From assembly GCF_003668575.1 (NCBI RefSeq), contig NZ_RCVZ01000010.1, positions 18,279-82,278 of the forward strand: DNA of 64,000 bases, written 5' to 3'. This stretch comes from Falsibacillus albus (GTDB taxonomy: Bacteria > Bacillota > Bacilli > Bacillales > DSM-25281). A program made the position numbers and the translations under genes. Each line of letters starts with the position of its first letter. The stretch's first letter is position 1. Positions 37,010 through 45,457 of the stretch are shown piece after piece. Under the pieces are notes generated by a model. It made no database searches, was not told the origin of the DNA, and worked only from the letters and a program-made list of their open reading frames with translations.

Positions 37010-37729
37010 TCATCCTAGTTCCTTCAAGTAATGCTCGATTTGTTTGCTGTAATTATTTAAGTCTTTTTTGCCGGTGTCATTAATGGAGTAGATTCCTCTT
37101 TGTACCCGCTCGAACCACCCATAGTAGTTTTTGTTCAGGATGGACAAAGTTTTTTCACCGGTTCCCATTTCCCTGAGTGCCTTCGGTGAAAGCGGGCCGA
37201 ATTTGTCCAGATAACAGCCAATTTTTATGCAGCTCTCTTTATAAGCGGTCAAGATTTTCGTGCCTGTGCTGCCGCCTATGTTATAATCACCGTGCCGGCC
37301 GGCGACTTCCCTGATCAATAGCTCACGTTTTTTCTTGTTCGACTGTTTGCTTCTTTTTCGATCGAAAGGAACAGGATCGATTTGAATATCCACTCTTTTT
37401 ATGCCCCGTCTGAACGAAACCAAAATCAGTCCTAATTCCAAACGCCTCACGAGATGGCATAAATCCCTCCACTTCTTGGAGCGAAGGCTATGCGTCGGTC
37501 TAGGTATAGCTATATATACTAGATTCGTCATTTTTTGGCGCTTTGTGGCTTGCACCAACAAATCCATATTCAGTCTCAGCTTCATTTCGACGATGATCAG
37601 TTCATCGTCCTTCACCGCAGCAATATCACAATCCCTTACTTCACCATACACTTCATAACCAAGCTTGACGAAGTGCTTTTGAATCGGAGGATATAGATCA
37701 ACTTCAAAAATCCTTTCATTTTCCTTCAT
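37010..37729 (-). CDS. DUF2161 family PD-(D/E)xK-fold protein
   Basis: The 239-residue protein has an N-terminal nuclease-like core: VYGEVRDCDIAAVKDDELIIVEMKLRLN (about 28-55), with the D...E-x-K arrangement of PD-(D/E)xK enzymes. A Q-containing helix follows (DLLVQATKRQKM). A basic linker near 130 (KRSKQSNKKKR) leads to a winged-helix-like tail with LSPKALREMG. The family is DUF2161 (annotated as putative phosphodiesterase). ATG at 37729 is preferred because the ATG at 37744 overlaps the AAAGG box. Its role is unknown; DNA repair or defence are only guesses. Confidence 0.75.
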   Translation of the reverse strand: MKENERIFEVDLYPPIQKHFVKLGYEVYGEVRDCDIAAVKDDELIIVEMKLRLNMDLLVQATKRQKMTNLVYIAIPRPTHSLRSKKWRDLCHLVRRLELGLILVSFRRGIKRVDIQIDPVPFDRKRSKQSNKKKRELLIREVAGRHGDYNIGGSTGTKILTAYKESCIKIGCYLDKFGPLSPKALREMGTGEKTLSILNKNYYGWFERVQRGIYSINDTGKKDLNNYSKQIEHYLKELG

Positions 37730-37846
37730 TTTTATTATTACCATCCTTTAATTCTACTAATCTTCTAAAAATCCACCTAATTTCATGATATCATTCGATT
37801 ATACATAGGTAAAAAAGGGAATATCCCTTTTAAGGAGGAATTGTTC

Positions 37847-37993
37847 ATGCTTTGGACCATAATCGGAATCATCATACTCATATGGCTTATCGTCATTGCC
37901 CTGAAACTTGCAGGGGCCATCATCCACCTATTGCTGGTGGCTGCCGCCATATTAATCATCTATAAACTAATGGCACGAATGAAGAATCGTTGA
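37847..37993 (+). CDS. lmo0937-family small membrane protein
   Basis: The 48-residue protein is almost wholly hydrophobic, with two helices separated near LAGAIIH and a basic end (MARMKNR). It matches the widespread lmo0937 family of small Firmicute membrane proteins, several of which are stress-induced. ATG at 37847 follows AAGGAGG by 8 bases. The leader contains a palindrome AAAAGGGA-ATA-TCCCTTTT immediately upstream of the ribosome binding site. An intrinsic terminator follows. Confidence 0.85.
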   Translation: MLWTIIGIIILIWLIVIALKLAGAIIHLLLVAAAILIIYKLMARMKNR

Positions 37994-38014
37994 CTATACA
38001 TTAATCAAACGATA

Positions 38015-38045
38015 AAAGCTGGTCCTTTGTAAATGGACCAGCTTT
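38015..38045. terminator. bidirectional intrinsic terminator
   Basis: A perfect 11-bp stem AAAGCTGGTCC/GGACCAGCTTT with a 9-base loop lies between the lmo0937-type gene and the convergent gene at 38080. Confidence 0.8.
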
Positions 38046-38079
38046 CCTAATTATCATAGTAAAGATCATGTGCAAGGAT

Positions 38080-38637
38080 TTAATACACCGATCTTTCGTC
38101 CAATTTTTTCTTCGTTTCTTCGTTAAATAATATTACATTCTTTTGAGTTGAATCCTTTCCTTGAAAATACCATAATGCCAGCTGATCCACATGATATTGG
38201 ACTGCCTTGACACCAAGCTTCGATTGTAAATCGATCCATTTTGCGTCTATCCCATTCACCTTGATCGACTGATTTTCTTCATTTGGTAGCAAACCATACA
38301 CTAAATCTCCTTCTGTCGCTATGTTGCTGAGGATATCATTCGGCAGATTTGTTCTCACCGGTGAAATCCTCGACTGAATGACCTTCCATCCTAAAAGCCC
38401 TTTATGAAGCTTGGCAGCGCCTAAATTGTGTTTGCTGTCGATAAAAAAGTATAGTGCTTGATCGCCTTTTTCCTCAGCAGAAATTGAAGCCAAAATATCT
38501 TCATCGACATTTTTCAATGCTTTTTCCGGCTCAGTAAATGAAACTGATCTTTCCTTTACGAATGCCGAACATAAAAAGTATGCAGAAAATACGATCAGCA
38601 AAATGATCGAAATTTTTATGGATTGTTGTTTCATCAT
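38080..38637 (-). CDS. membrane-anchored extracytoplasmic protein, unknown
   Basis: The 185-residue protein has an uncleaved or signal-type N-terminal helix (about 7-26) followed by a soluble external domain without recognisable motif; DQALYFFIDSKHNLGAAKLHKG and GWKVIQSRIS suggest beta strands. The start is ATG at 38637 behind GAGGTGG. It lies downstream of the sigma factor group (40903 to 38675) on the same strand and may belong to that transcript. I do not recognise the family. Confidence 0.65.
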   Translation of the reverse strand: MMKQQSIKISIILLIVFSAYFLCSAFVKERSVSFTEPEKALKNVDEDILASISAEEKGDQALYFFIDSKHNLGAAKLHKGLLGWKVIQSRISPVRTNLPNDILSNIATEGDLVYGLLPNEENQSIKVNGIDAKWIDLQSKLGVKAVQYHVDQLALWYFQGKDSTQKNVILFNEETKKKLDERSVY

Positions 38638-38674
38638 TTTTCCACCTCTTCGCGATTGAATCAAAATGTCATGA

Positions 38675-38971
38675 TTAAACTATTGGTGCCGCAACAAATA
38701 ATAGTAATGTTATAAGCAGTAATGCTAGACTTAACTTTCCCGATAGTTTTTTATGTTCCTTCCTGCGGTAAAACCCTGAAAATTGTAGCCGGTTGCGATA
38801 AAGCACAAAAATGCAGATCAGGATTGCAGACTCTAACAACCAACCGCCTTCAGGGGCAGCGAGCGACACCCCTAAAAATTCGTATAATTTACTGATCAAT
38901 ATCAACGATCCCCCACCAAAGATTATTATGATGGCGATGATTCGAAGCAGTTCCAAAAATGCTCTTGTCAT
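38675..38971 (-). CDS. small membrane protein, 98 residues
   Basis: The protein has three hydrophobic segments (8-27, 43-58, 78-96) and a basic loop (YRRKEHKKLSGK) between the second and third. GGAAAGG precedes ATG 38971. It sits 50 bases downstream of the beta-propeller gene and 37 bases upstream of the next gene, so it is probably part of the sigma factor transcript. Family unknown. Confidence 0.6.
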   Translation of the reverse strand: MTRAFLELLRIIAIIIIFGGGSLILISKLYEFLGVSLAAPEGGWLLESAILICIFVLYRNRLQFSGFYRRKEHKKLSGKLSLALLLITLLLFVAAPIV

Positions 38972-39021
38972 GCTGCAATAACCTTTCCTTTCTATAAAAC
39001 TTTAAGATGGGTGAAGCTTCA

Positions 39022-40380
39022 TTATTGGACGATCCCCACGGACCTCCAATGGGCGCCTCCATCCACCGTTTTGAACAAGCCTGTTTCCGAAAACCCATAC
39101 CCCTCTGTACTCGATACAAATTGAAAATCAGCCTCTGGAAAGGAGGCAGGCATTTCCATCCATTCCTTTCCTCCATTATCGGTACGGAAAAATTCATTTC
39201 CACTGGCCAACCAGCCATGTTCCAAGTCTGAAAAAGACATTGTAAAATTATCCTTTTGAAAAAATGGATAGGCTTGTTCGCTGTATACTGCAATCGGAAT
39301 CTCAGATTCGGCATATTTTTCCCAGCCAGTCCCTTTGGAATAATGAAAGATCCAAAGCTTGGCTTTACCTTTTTGAAGGTTTTTTGGGAAACGTATTGCT
39401 GCCATCATTCCTTGCTCCCCAAAAAAGATGGGCCGATGATAATCGATTTCCTCGCCATCAATTGTTTGAATCAACTTGATCGATTTCCAAGATTCTCCGC
39501 CGTCAATCGATTGGAATAAAGAGGTGGTAGATGGATCGAAATAATCTGTACCCTCTTTTACAGATTGCCCGATACTCCAAATAACCTTTTCATTATATGG
39601 ATAAATCCATTTTGCTGTTGAGTTGGAAAAACCCTTCAACTGCATCTCCTTCCAATTCTCTCCGCCATCGCTCGTACGGTAAAGTTTGTAAGGCAAGACT
39701 CCTGCGGCTTCGTTGATTTCAGTTGTATACAGCCACCCTTTGCTGGAGTCGATGAACTGGACATCTTCTATCCCATTGCCTTTTAAATGATTCAATTCAA
39801 GTCTCTTCCAAGTTTCTCCTCCATCTGTTGTAAAAAATTCTTGAAATTCCCCTCTAGTTTTCCCATGGAAAAAAACCTTGGCCACTTTCTCATTGACAAA
39901 CACATACTCTTTATCTGAATTCCCATCAAGTAGCTGTGAAGGCGTCACGTCTTGATCATGCATCCATCCATCATTCGTTTTCAGTATGTGATTCACATCA
40001 TCGACGGACCACCCTGACTGTCCGTCAATCATTTGCAAATGATTGACATGATATATTTTTTGCTGGATAGTCAATCCCTGTTCATCATGAAAAAGTCCAG
40101 CGGCTGAATTCTTGAAATAAGCCGCATTTTCTTTTGGAACATCCTTTACTGTAAAAATCCCACTCTCCAAAAAGGAAATCCCCATGAACAATAGAACGGC
40201 AGCGGGAATAACAATCGCACCAGCGAAGACAGTCATGAATGGCTTTCGCTGTCTTTTCAAGCGAGTGTGTTCGGAAAGGTAATGAATTTTACCTTTTAAT
40301 CTTATTTTTTCATATTCCTTAAAAACAGGCTCCTGACTTATATAAACATCAATCGATTTTTTAAATCCATCATGATTCAA
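39022..40380 (-). CDS. membrane-anchored YCF48/BNR-type beta-propeller protein
   Basis: The 452-residue protein has a basic cytoplasmic N-terminus (about 1-47), one membrane helix (48-70) and a large external region. That region holds at least five Asp-box-like blades: DGGETWK, DGGENWK, DGGESWK, NGGKEWM and DGGAHWR. Such propellers resemble YCF48 and sialidase-like repeats. It starts at TTG 40380, 8 bases after AGGAGG, overlapping the end of the ECF sigma gene by 11 bases. Coupling to a sigma factor suggests that the cytoplasmic part acts as anti-sigma and the propeller as sensor. This is inference; no zinc anti-sigma motif is visible. Confidence 0.75.
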   Translation of the reverse strand: MNHDGFKKSIDVYISQEPVFKEYEKIRLKGKIHYLSEHTRLKRQRKPFMTVFAGAIVIPAAVLLFMGISFLESGIFTVKDVPKENAAYFKNSAAGLFHDEQGLTIQQKIYHVNHLQMIDGQSGWSVDDVNHILKTNDGWMHDQDVTPSQLLDGNSDKEYVFVNEKVAKVFFHGKTRGEFQEFFTTDGGETWKRLELNHLKGNGIEDVQFIDSSKGWLYTTEINEAAGVLPYKLYRTSDGGENWKEMQLKGFSNSTAKWIYPYNEKVIWSIGQSVKEGTDYFDPSTTSLFQSIDGGESWKSIKLIQTIDGEEIDYHRPIFFGEQGMMAAIRFPKNLQKGKAKLWIFHYSKGTGWEKYAESEIPIAVYSEQAYPFFQKDNFTMSFSDLEHGWLASGNEFFRTDNGGKEWMEMPASFPEADFQFVSSTEGYGFSETGLFKTVDGGAHWRSVGIVQ

Positions 40381-40903
40381 CGAGGAAGCCTCCTAACTTT
40401 TGTTCCAGGATCTTTCTGCCGCGGGTCAAACGTGTCCTTACTGTTGATGGGTTTACATTTGTGATTGCTGCAATTTCTTTCAACGTAAAATCCTTATAAT
40501 AAAATAGCAAAATCACTTCCCGGTATTTGATGGGCAATCCGAAAACCTCTCTTGCAATTTCAGAATCATTCTCCTTCAAAATCAACTGTGTTTCGAGGCT
40601 ATTGTTGATTTCTGTTTTTGTCAGAATCGTATTGGTCAATATGACTTTTTTGTAACTCCAGGATTTTAAATAGTCCTTCGTTTTATTGATGGCAATTTTA
40701 TACAGCCATGTTTTTACACTGGAACGCCCTTCAAACGTGTCCATTTTTAAAAATACAGTGATGAAAACCTCTTGCGTCAGGTCCTCCGTCAACTGCCAAT
40801 CTTTCAAATAGCTATATATGATCCGCTTCACTTCTTCCCCGTAATCATCAATCAGGGTATGAATGAAATCTGTATTGCTTTCCGATTGAATTTTTTCATA
40901 CAA
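40370..40903 (-). CDS. ECF-type RNA polymerase sigma factor
   Basis: The 177-residue protein has region 2 (LTEDLTQEVFITVFLKMDTFEGRSSVKTWLYKIAINKTKDYL split across 2.2-2.4) and region 4 (LPIKYREVILLFYYKDFTLKEIAAITNVNPSTVRTRLTRGRKIL). The start is uncertain: ATG at 40945 lacks a ribosome binding site, while TTG at 40903 is 5-6 bases after GAGGTGG and gives a usual ECF length. It heads a group with the propeller protein and two or three small membrane genes. No ECF-type autoregulatory promoter was identified upstream. Confidence 0.85.
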   Translation of the reverse strand: MYEKIQSESNTDFIHTLIDDYGEEVKRIIYSYLKDWQLTEDLTQEVFITVFLKMDTFEGRSSVKTWLYKIAINKTKDYLKSWSYKKVILTNTILTKTEINNSLETQLILKENDSEIAREVFGLPIKYREVILLFYYKDFTLKEIAAITNVNPSTVRTRLTRGRKILEQKLGGFLVES

Positions 40904-41118
40904 CAAGACCACCTCAAAACGATTCAATTTATTTATAGAGGCCATTATTCATGGAATAGTGACGTGATTGTAATTTTTTCCTTTAATATCACCATAACCT
41001 TTAGGAAAATTGTGGTAAAATTCATTATAGATATAGTGTAGCATTTTTTCCTTCATATCTTAAGGTAAATTTCTTAAGCTTTTCTTAAAAAAGAATTATG
41101 TATTGTGGAGGTATTGGT

Positions 41119-42414
41119 ATGAAAACCTATCATTTTATCGGCATCAAAGGAGCTGGCATGAGCCCGTTGGCACAGATTCTGTGGGATATTGGGGTGAGGG
41201 TCCAAGGCTCAGACATAGAAGAATACACCTTTACTCAAGACGGACTAATTAAAAGAAACATTCCTATTTATTCTTTTGACGAAGAAAATATTAACGAGAA
41301 TGAAATGCCTTCAACGAGTCACACCCGGAAGTTCAGAGAGCAAAGGAATTAGGTCTTGAAATTTACCGCTACCATGAGTTTTTAGGGGAGTTGGCGGAAT
41401 CATATCATAGCATTGCCGTGACGGGGGCACATGGAAAGACCTCGACGACTGGATTATTATCGTATGTATTTAACCAATGTCAGCCTACTTCATATTTAGT
41501 AGGTGATGGGTATGGCAGAGGTGAAAAGAACAATCGTGATTTCATATTTGAAGCATGTGAATATAGACGGCATTTTCTTTCCTACAAACCTTCCTACGCC
41601 ATATTGATCAATATCGACTTCGACCATCCGGATTATTTTGATGGGATCGATGATGTATTTGATGCGTTTCAAGCCTTTGCTGATCAAGTAAAGGAGGGCA
41701 TTTTGGCTTATGGAGATGATCCCCTCGTCAAAAAATTAAAATCTTCGGCTCCTAACACTTATTACGGACTTGAAGCAGGGAATGACATTCGCGCCGTCAA
41801 CATCCAAACTTCATCTGCCGGCACCACCTTTGATGTTGAAATCGGCGAGCAATTCAACGAAACATTTTCCATCAACACCTTTGGCAAACATAATATTCTT
41901 AATGCCTTGGCAGTGATCGGGATGGCCTGGATCCAGAACAAGAACGTCGAAGAAATTCAAAGAGGATTAATGGATTTCAAGGGCGTCAACCGGCGATATG
42001 CAGAGAAAATAGTAGGTAATCAAATTCTGATTGACGACTATGCCCATCATCCTGCAGAAATTGAAGCAACCATACGCGCGACAAAGGAAAAATATCCTGA
42101 TAAGCGCGTCGTGTCCATCTTTCAGCCGCATACATATTCAAGGACAGAGAAATTCATCGATGCCTTTGCCCAATCGCTATCTTTGGCAGACCAAACGTTC
42201 TTGTGCGACATATTTGGCTCTGCGAGAGAAAAACAAGGCAACGTATCGATCGAGGAACAAAAAACAAAATTCCCGGTGCGAGGCTGATATACATGATGAC
42301 AGTCGAGGAATTATTGGTCTATGAATTAATATTTTGCTCATTATGGGCGCAGGCGACATACAAAAAGTTCAACAAGCTTATGTGGAATTGGCTAAACAGC
42401 CGCAATCGGAATAA
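41119..42414 (+). pseudogene. murC: murC (UDP-N-acetylmuramate-L-alanine ligase) pseudogene
   Basis: Reading three frames in turn restores almost the whole MurC sequence. The intact parts are an N-terminal [16 protein letters not shown], the ATP loop TGAHGKTSTTGLL, EACEYRRHFLSY, NIDFDHPDYF, DDYAHHPAEI, FQPHTYSR and a C-terminal MGAGDIQK. The reading frame breaks at least three times. Near 41307-41310 about 16 bases of a conserved strand are missing. A second shift lies near 42262-42272 (A-rich) and a third near 42325-42335. ATG 41119 still has GTGGAGG. MurC is essential for peptidoglycan precursors, so a functional copy must lie elsewhere. Confidence 0.85.
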
Positions 42415-42419
42415 AATAA

Positions 42420-42454
42420 CGTAAGCCGCTTGTTTCAATCACAAGCAGCTTACG
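42420..42454. terminator. bidirectional intrinsic terminator
   Basis: Arms CGTAAGC-GCTTGT and ACAAGC-GCTTACG (one C-A mismatch) with a 7-base loop lie between the murC remnant and the convergent SGNH hydrolase gene. Confidence 0.8.
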
Positions 42455-42455
42455 T

Positions 42456-43169
42456 TTATTCAAAATCATAGTCATTTAATATTTTTTTCGTAAGGACATC
42501 ATATCCCCTCTTGTTCGGATGGAGGGAATCGCTGAAATATTTAGAAGTTTTCTCTTTAAAAAGACCATTCGTTTGGATAAATTTGATATGATCATACGGT
42601 TTTATGAAAGCTCGGCTTGTCTCATTCCAATTCTCTACGACTTTTTCAATTTTATCGGAGTCTGGATATGGATTGTATAAGCCTAGAAATAATATTGGTG
42701 CATCAAGATTCTCTTCCCGGATGATGTTTAATATCCGCTTTAAATTTTTCTTGTAATCCGCTTTGCCAAGCATGATTCGGTCATGTTGCAGCGGATTAAG
42801 ATCTCCGCCATTGCTTTTTACCAAATCGTTCGTTCCGATAAATAGGATAATGTTATCTGCCTGGCTCAACTCCCCCTTTACTTCCATACTGCCTAACTGG
42901 TGCAGGAGTCCATCCGTTTGCTGTCCAGGAATACCAAAGTTATGAACCTTTACCGTACCTTTTTCCTTTTTGGAAAGAAGCTTCTGCAGATTTTCAGCAT
43001 AGCCATTTCCTGATGAATCTCCGACGCCATAGGTCAGGGAATCACCCAGCGCCACTATTTCCTTCTCATTGCTGGACTTTACATGATGCTCTTGTTTGAT
43101 GGTGACCATCCAAATTAGTATTGCAAGAATGATCACTGTCGCAATTCCAACTAATATTCGTCGTGCCAT
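42456..43169 (-). CDS. SGNH/GDSL-family hydrolase
   Basis: The 237-residue protein has an N-terminal membrane anchor or signal helix (5-23), block I GDSLTYG with Ser44, block III GTND near 115-118 and block V DSLHPN with Asp214 and His217. It is an extracytoplasmic esterase/lipase-type enzyme similar to B. subtilis YpmR. ATG 43169 follows AGGAGG. It is convergent with the murC remnant and ends at the shared terminator. Confidence 0.9.
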   Translation of the reverse strand: MARRILVGIATVIILAILIWMVTIKQEHHVKSSNEKEIVALGDSLTYGVGDSSGNGYAENLQKLLSKKEKGTVKVHNFGIPGQQTDGLLHQLGSMEVKGELSQADNIILFIGTNDLVKSNGGDLNPLQHDRIMLGKADYKKNLKRILNIIREENLDAPILFLGLYNPYPDSDKIEKVVENWNETSRAFIKPYDHIKFIQTNGLFKEKTSKYFSDSLHPNKRGYDVLTKKILNDYDFE

Positions 43170-43632
43170 AAGAACCTCCTATGGACACATAGCTTCCCGT
43201 TTCATCAAGTAGTGAAACTAGCAACATTTAGGAGGCGAATCCTTGATATAAATTAAGTTTCTATGATTCCGAGAAAGGGTGCTCGCTTTCCGAGGGGCCT
43301 CACACGATGTGATGTCGTTCGTCGTGCCGAACTTAATCGAACATCCGCCCAACCTCTCCTCGCTCCGCTGCGGGGTCTCACCTTGCCCGCTGATTCCTCC
43401 GGAGTTCACACTTTCCTCTCCAATCAACATCATAGGTTGAATTTATTTAATAAATAACTGTGAATCATCTTTGAGAAAAAAGAATGTAAATTCCTCACAT
43501 AAAAGTTTGTTAATTTATTGGGATATACGAACTTTTATCGAATGGTTCTATGTGCTGCCATTCCGTATGTACGCATACAAAAAGAAATAAGACTCACTGG
43601 CTTAAACCAATAAATCTATCATCAAATTTCCC
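43170..43632. other. 463-bp intergenic region
   Basis: The left part carries the ribosome binding site of the SGNH gene and the middle part the dispersed element at 43258-43436. The right part (43437-43632) is AT-rich, downstream of the phosphatase stop, and shows no gene. Short plus-strand frames here lack ribosome binding sites. Confidence 0.5.
43258..43436 (-). repeat. Bacillus-type dispersed GC-rich intergenic element
   Basis: This stretch is clearly richer in GC than its flanks. On the minus strand it begins GTTGATTGGAGAGGAAAGTG, contains ACTCCGGAGGAATCAGCGGGC, GTGAGACCCCGCAGCGGAGC, and ends CTCGGAAAGCGAGCACCC. These blocks resemble a repeat of about 150-180 bp that I remember between genes in many Bacillaceae chromosomes. 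A central part (about 43300-43352) differs from the version I recall and may be an insertion. No protein is encoded. Confidence 0.55.
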
Positions 43633-44262
43633 TTATACACGATTCAGATTTTTCTTATGCGCCACATCCCCCTCCATCACAACACATATCTCATCGTTCT
43701 CCACATCGATTTCAACGATTGATAAGCTTGTATCATGGATAAAAGTCGTTCCCCAAACTTGTTCAATCGGGAGCCCCTTTACTATCGCTAATAAGCTTTT
43801 TATTGTAATCGTATGGGTAACAACCAGGATATCCCCTGCAGATTGCTCCATTTTCACACGCTCTAAAAACCTCGAAACACGTTTACGCAAATCAGAAAAA
43901 TTCTCACCGTTAGCAGACTTGAATAAATGCGGTGTACTGCCAAAGGAATGATAATCAACTGCAAAGTTTTCTGTAATATGAGTTTTAGTCTTGCCTTCCC
44001 AATCGCCCATATTCATTTCTCTCAAATCATCATCATAAGTAATGAGAGTCTTTCTCCCCTTACATATGAGTTCAGCTGTCCTGGCCGTTCTTCCACTTGG
44101 ACTTGCGTATACTGCTTGAAAGGAGATATCCTTTAATCTCTGTCCTAAACTAAGTGCATGGTCGATACCATTTTGAGTTAAAGCTGAATCTTTCCATCCC
44201 TGCATTCTTTCTTCTGTATTCCAAACGGTTTGTCCGTGCCTCGTAATAAAGAGTCTAAACAT
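43633..44262 (-). CDS. histidine phosphatase family protein (PGAM-like)
   Basis: The 209-residue protein carries the phosphohistidine motif TRHGQT at 7-12 (His9), a second conserved region SGRTARTAE and the late catalytic VVTHTITIK (His of VTHT). Glu in DLREMNMGDWEGK is the family acid. The branch includes phosphoserine, phosphoglycerate and broad-specificity phosphatases such as PhoE. ATG 44262 has GGAG 8 bases upstream; the ATG at 44268 is too near. It is the last gene of a four-gene same-strand run. Confidence 0.9.
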   Translation of the reverse strand: MFRLFITRHGQTVWNTEERMQGWKDSALTQNGIDHALSLGQRLKDISFQAVYASPSGRTARTAELICKGRKTLITYDDDLREMNMGDWEGKTKTHITENFAVDYHSFGSTPHLFKSANGENFSDLRKRVSRFLERVKMEQSAGDILVVTHTITIKSLLAIVKGLPIEQVWGTTFIHDTSLSIVEIDVENDEICVVMEGDVAHKKNLNRV

Positions 44263-44286
44263 GTTCATTTCTCCTTTTTCCGTTTC

Positions 44287-44940
44287 TCATTTTCCAAATA
44301 AAAAAAATGATTCTATAATCTCTCCAATTTCAGTCAGGAGCGCCTCCAGCTGTTCCCAGTCTATAAGAGGATCAGTTGATTTCACCATTCCGACAACTGT
44401 TATACACCGATCATCCAACATTACATAGCCAACATCATTACAGACTCCTTCCAGTCCCCCCGTCATATGAAGCCACGGACTCTTGAATCGAAACCCATCT
44501 CGATCCTCTTGAGCTTTCATGGCTTCCATGATGATCTTTGTTTCATCTTTACTTAAAAAACCATTCGTTAATATAGCATTTAGAAAATCAAATATCGCCT
44601 TGGGTGTTCCGCGATTTTTCAATTTCTCTTTATTATCACAATCTATATGTATGTCCAGACCCATTTCGACAAGCTGTTGATTGATCTCCTTATCTGAAAT
44701 AACATTATTTAAATTCATGTACGCTTCGTTAACATGGTATTTGATAGATTTAGATACGTCATTCACTGAAGCATGATTCTTCAAAGCAAACACAGCCGTA
44801 ATCCATTTCGCCAAACTCGCTAATGGAAATTGTGCACATTCATTGATGGAGAAGTTCCCTCCTGATTTTGAATCATGTATGCACAGACCTAACTGCATAT
44901 TTTCAGGGATTATTTCAATGATTCTTTCTTTTAGTTCCAT
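44287..44940 (-). CDS. class A beta-lactamase-related serine hydrolase
   Basis: The 217-residue protein has an SxxK motif (Ser42-Leu-Ala-Lys45 in FPLASLAKW) and a HMTGG segment at 158-162 in the place of the KTG triad. An SDN-like motif is not obvious. It is shorter than class A beta-lactamases and has no signal peptide, so a cytoplasmic esterase or amidase-like role is more likely than secreted drug resistance. ATG 44940 follows GAGGTG and begins 1 base before the Nudix gene ends, so both are coupled. Confidence 0.7.
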   Translation of the reverse strand: MELKERIIEIIPENMQLGLCIHDSKSGGNFSINECAQFPLASLAKWITAVFALKNHASVNDVSKSIKYHVNEAYMNLNNVISDKEINQQLVEMGLDIHIDCDNKEKLKNRGTPKAIFDFLNAILTNGFLSKDETKIIMEAMKAQEDRDGFRFKSPWLHMTGGLEGVCNDVGYVMLDDRCITVVGMVKSTDPLIDWEQLEALLTEIGEIIESFFLFGK

Positions 44941-44941
44941 A

Positions 44942-45457
44942 TCACACCTCAATAGCTTCCCAGTCTTCCAATAGCGACCAGGAAATTTCCGGTTCTCCGT
45001 TATTTGATTTCATCGAGCCACAATATGTACTTTCATCATGAGCACCTAAATGTTGGTAATGGTAGATAATTTCTTTTGTTGTGGCTGTGATCACATGATC
45101 GGGTAGCGATTTGGGCGTACACCAAAACAGGGATCCTTCTTCACTCTCTTGCAAATCAACCCCAGGTAAAACATTACCGACAAAAACATATTGCATCCTG
45201 ACTTCCTGAAGCGCTTTCATTCTTAAAACAATATATTTCAGCCTTAACTCATTCAGAACGTCTTCTTTTAGCCCTGTTTCTTCTTCAATTTCCCGCAAAC
45301 ATGCTTTATGGGGATCATTCATTTCCCCATATTCCATATGCCCCCCAATCGGGAGAAATAGATCTTTGAAAAGCGAGTCTTTCTTCTTTTTTTGAATAAA
45401 TAACATTTCCTCTTTCGAATTGAATAATAAGGCGACAGCCATTTGTCTAAGTTTCAT
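44942..45457 (-). CDS. Nudix hydrolase
   Basis: The 171-residue protein has Nudix box elements IGGHMEYGE (38-45) and REIEEETGL (55-63). The stretch between the conserved Glu and the REUxEE part is two residues longer than the standard seven, which may affect activity or indicate a subfamily. ATG 45457 has GAAGGAGAA upstream and lies within the end of the kinase gene (11-base overlap). Substrate unknown. Confidence 0.85.
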   Translation of the reverse strand: MKLRQMAVALLFNSKEEMLFIQKKKKDSLFKDLFLPIGGHMEYGEMNDPHKACLREIEEETGLKEDVLNELRLKYIVLRMKALQEVRMQYVFVGNVLPGVDLQESEEGSLFWCTPKSLPDHVITATTKEIIYHYQHLGAHDESTYCGSMKSNNGEPEISWSLLEDWEAIEV

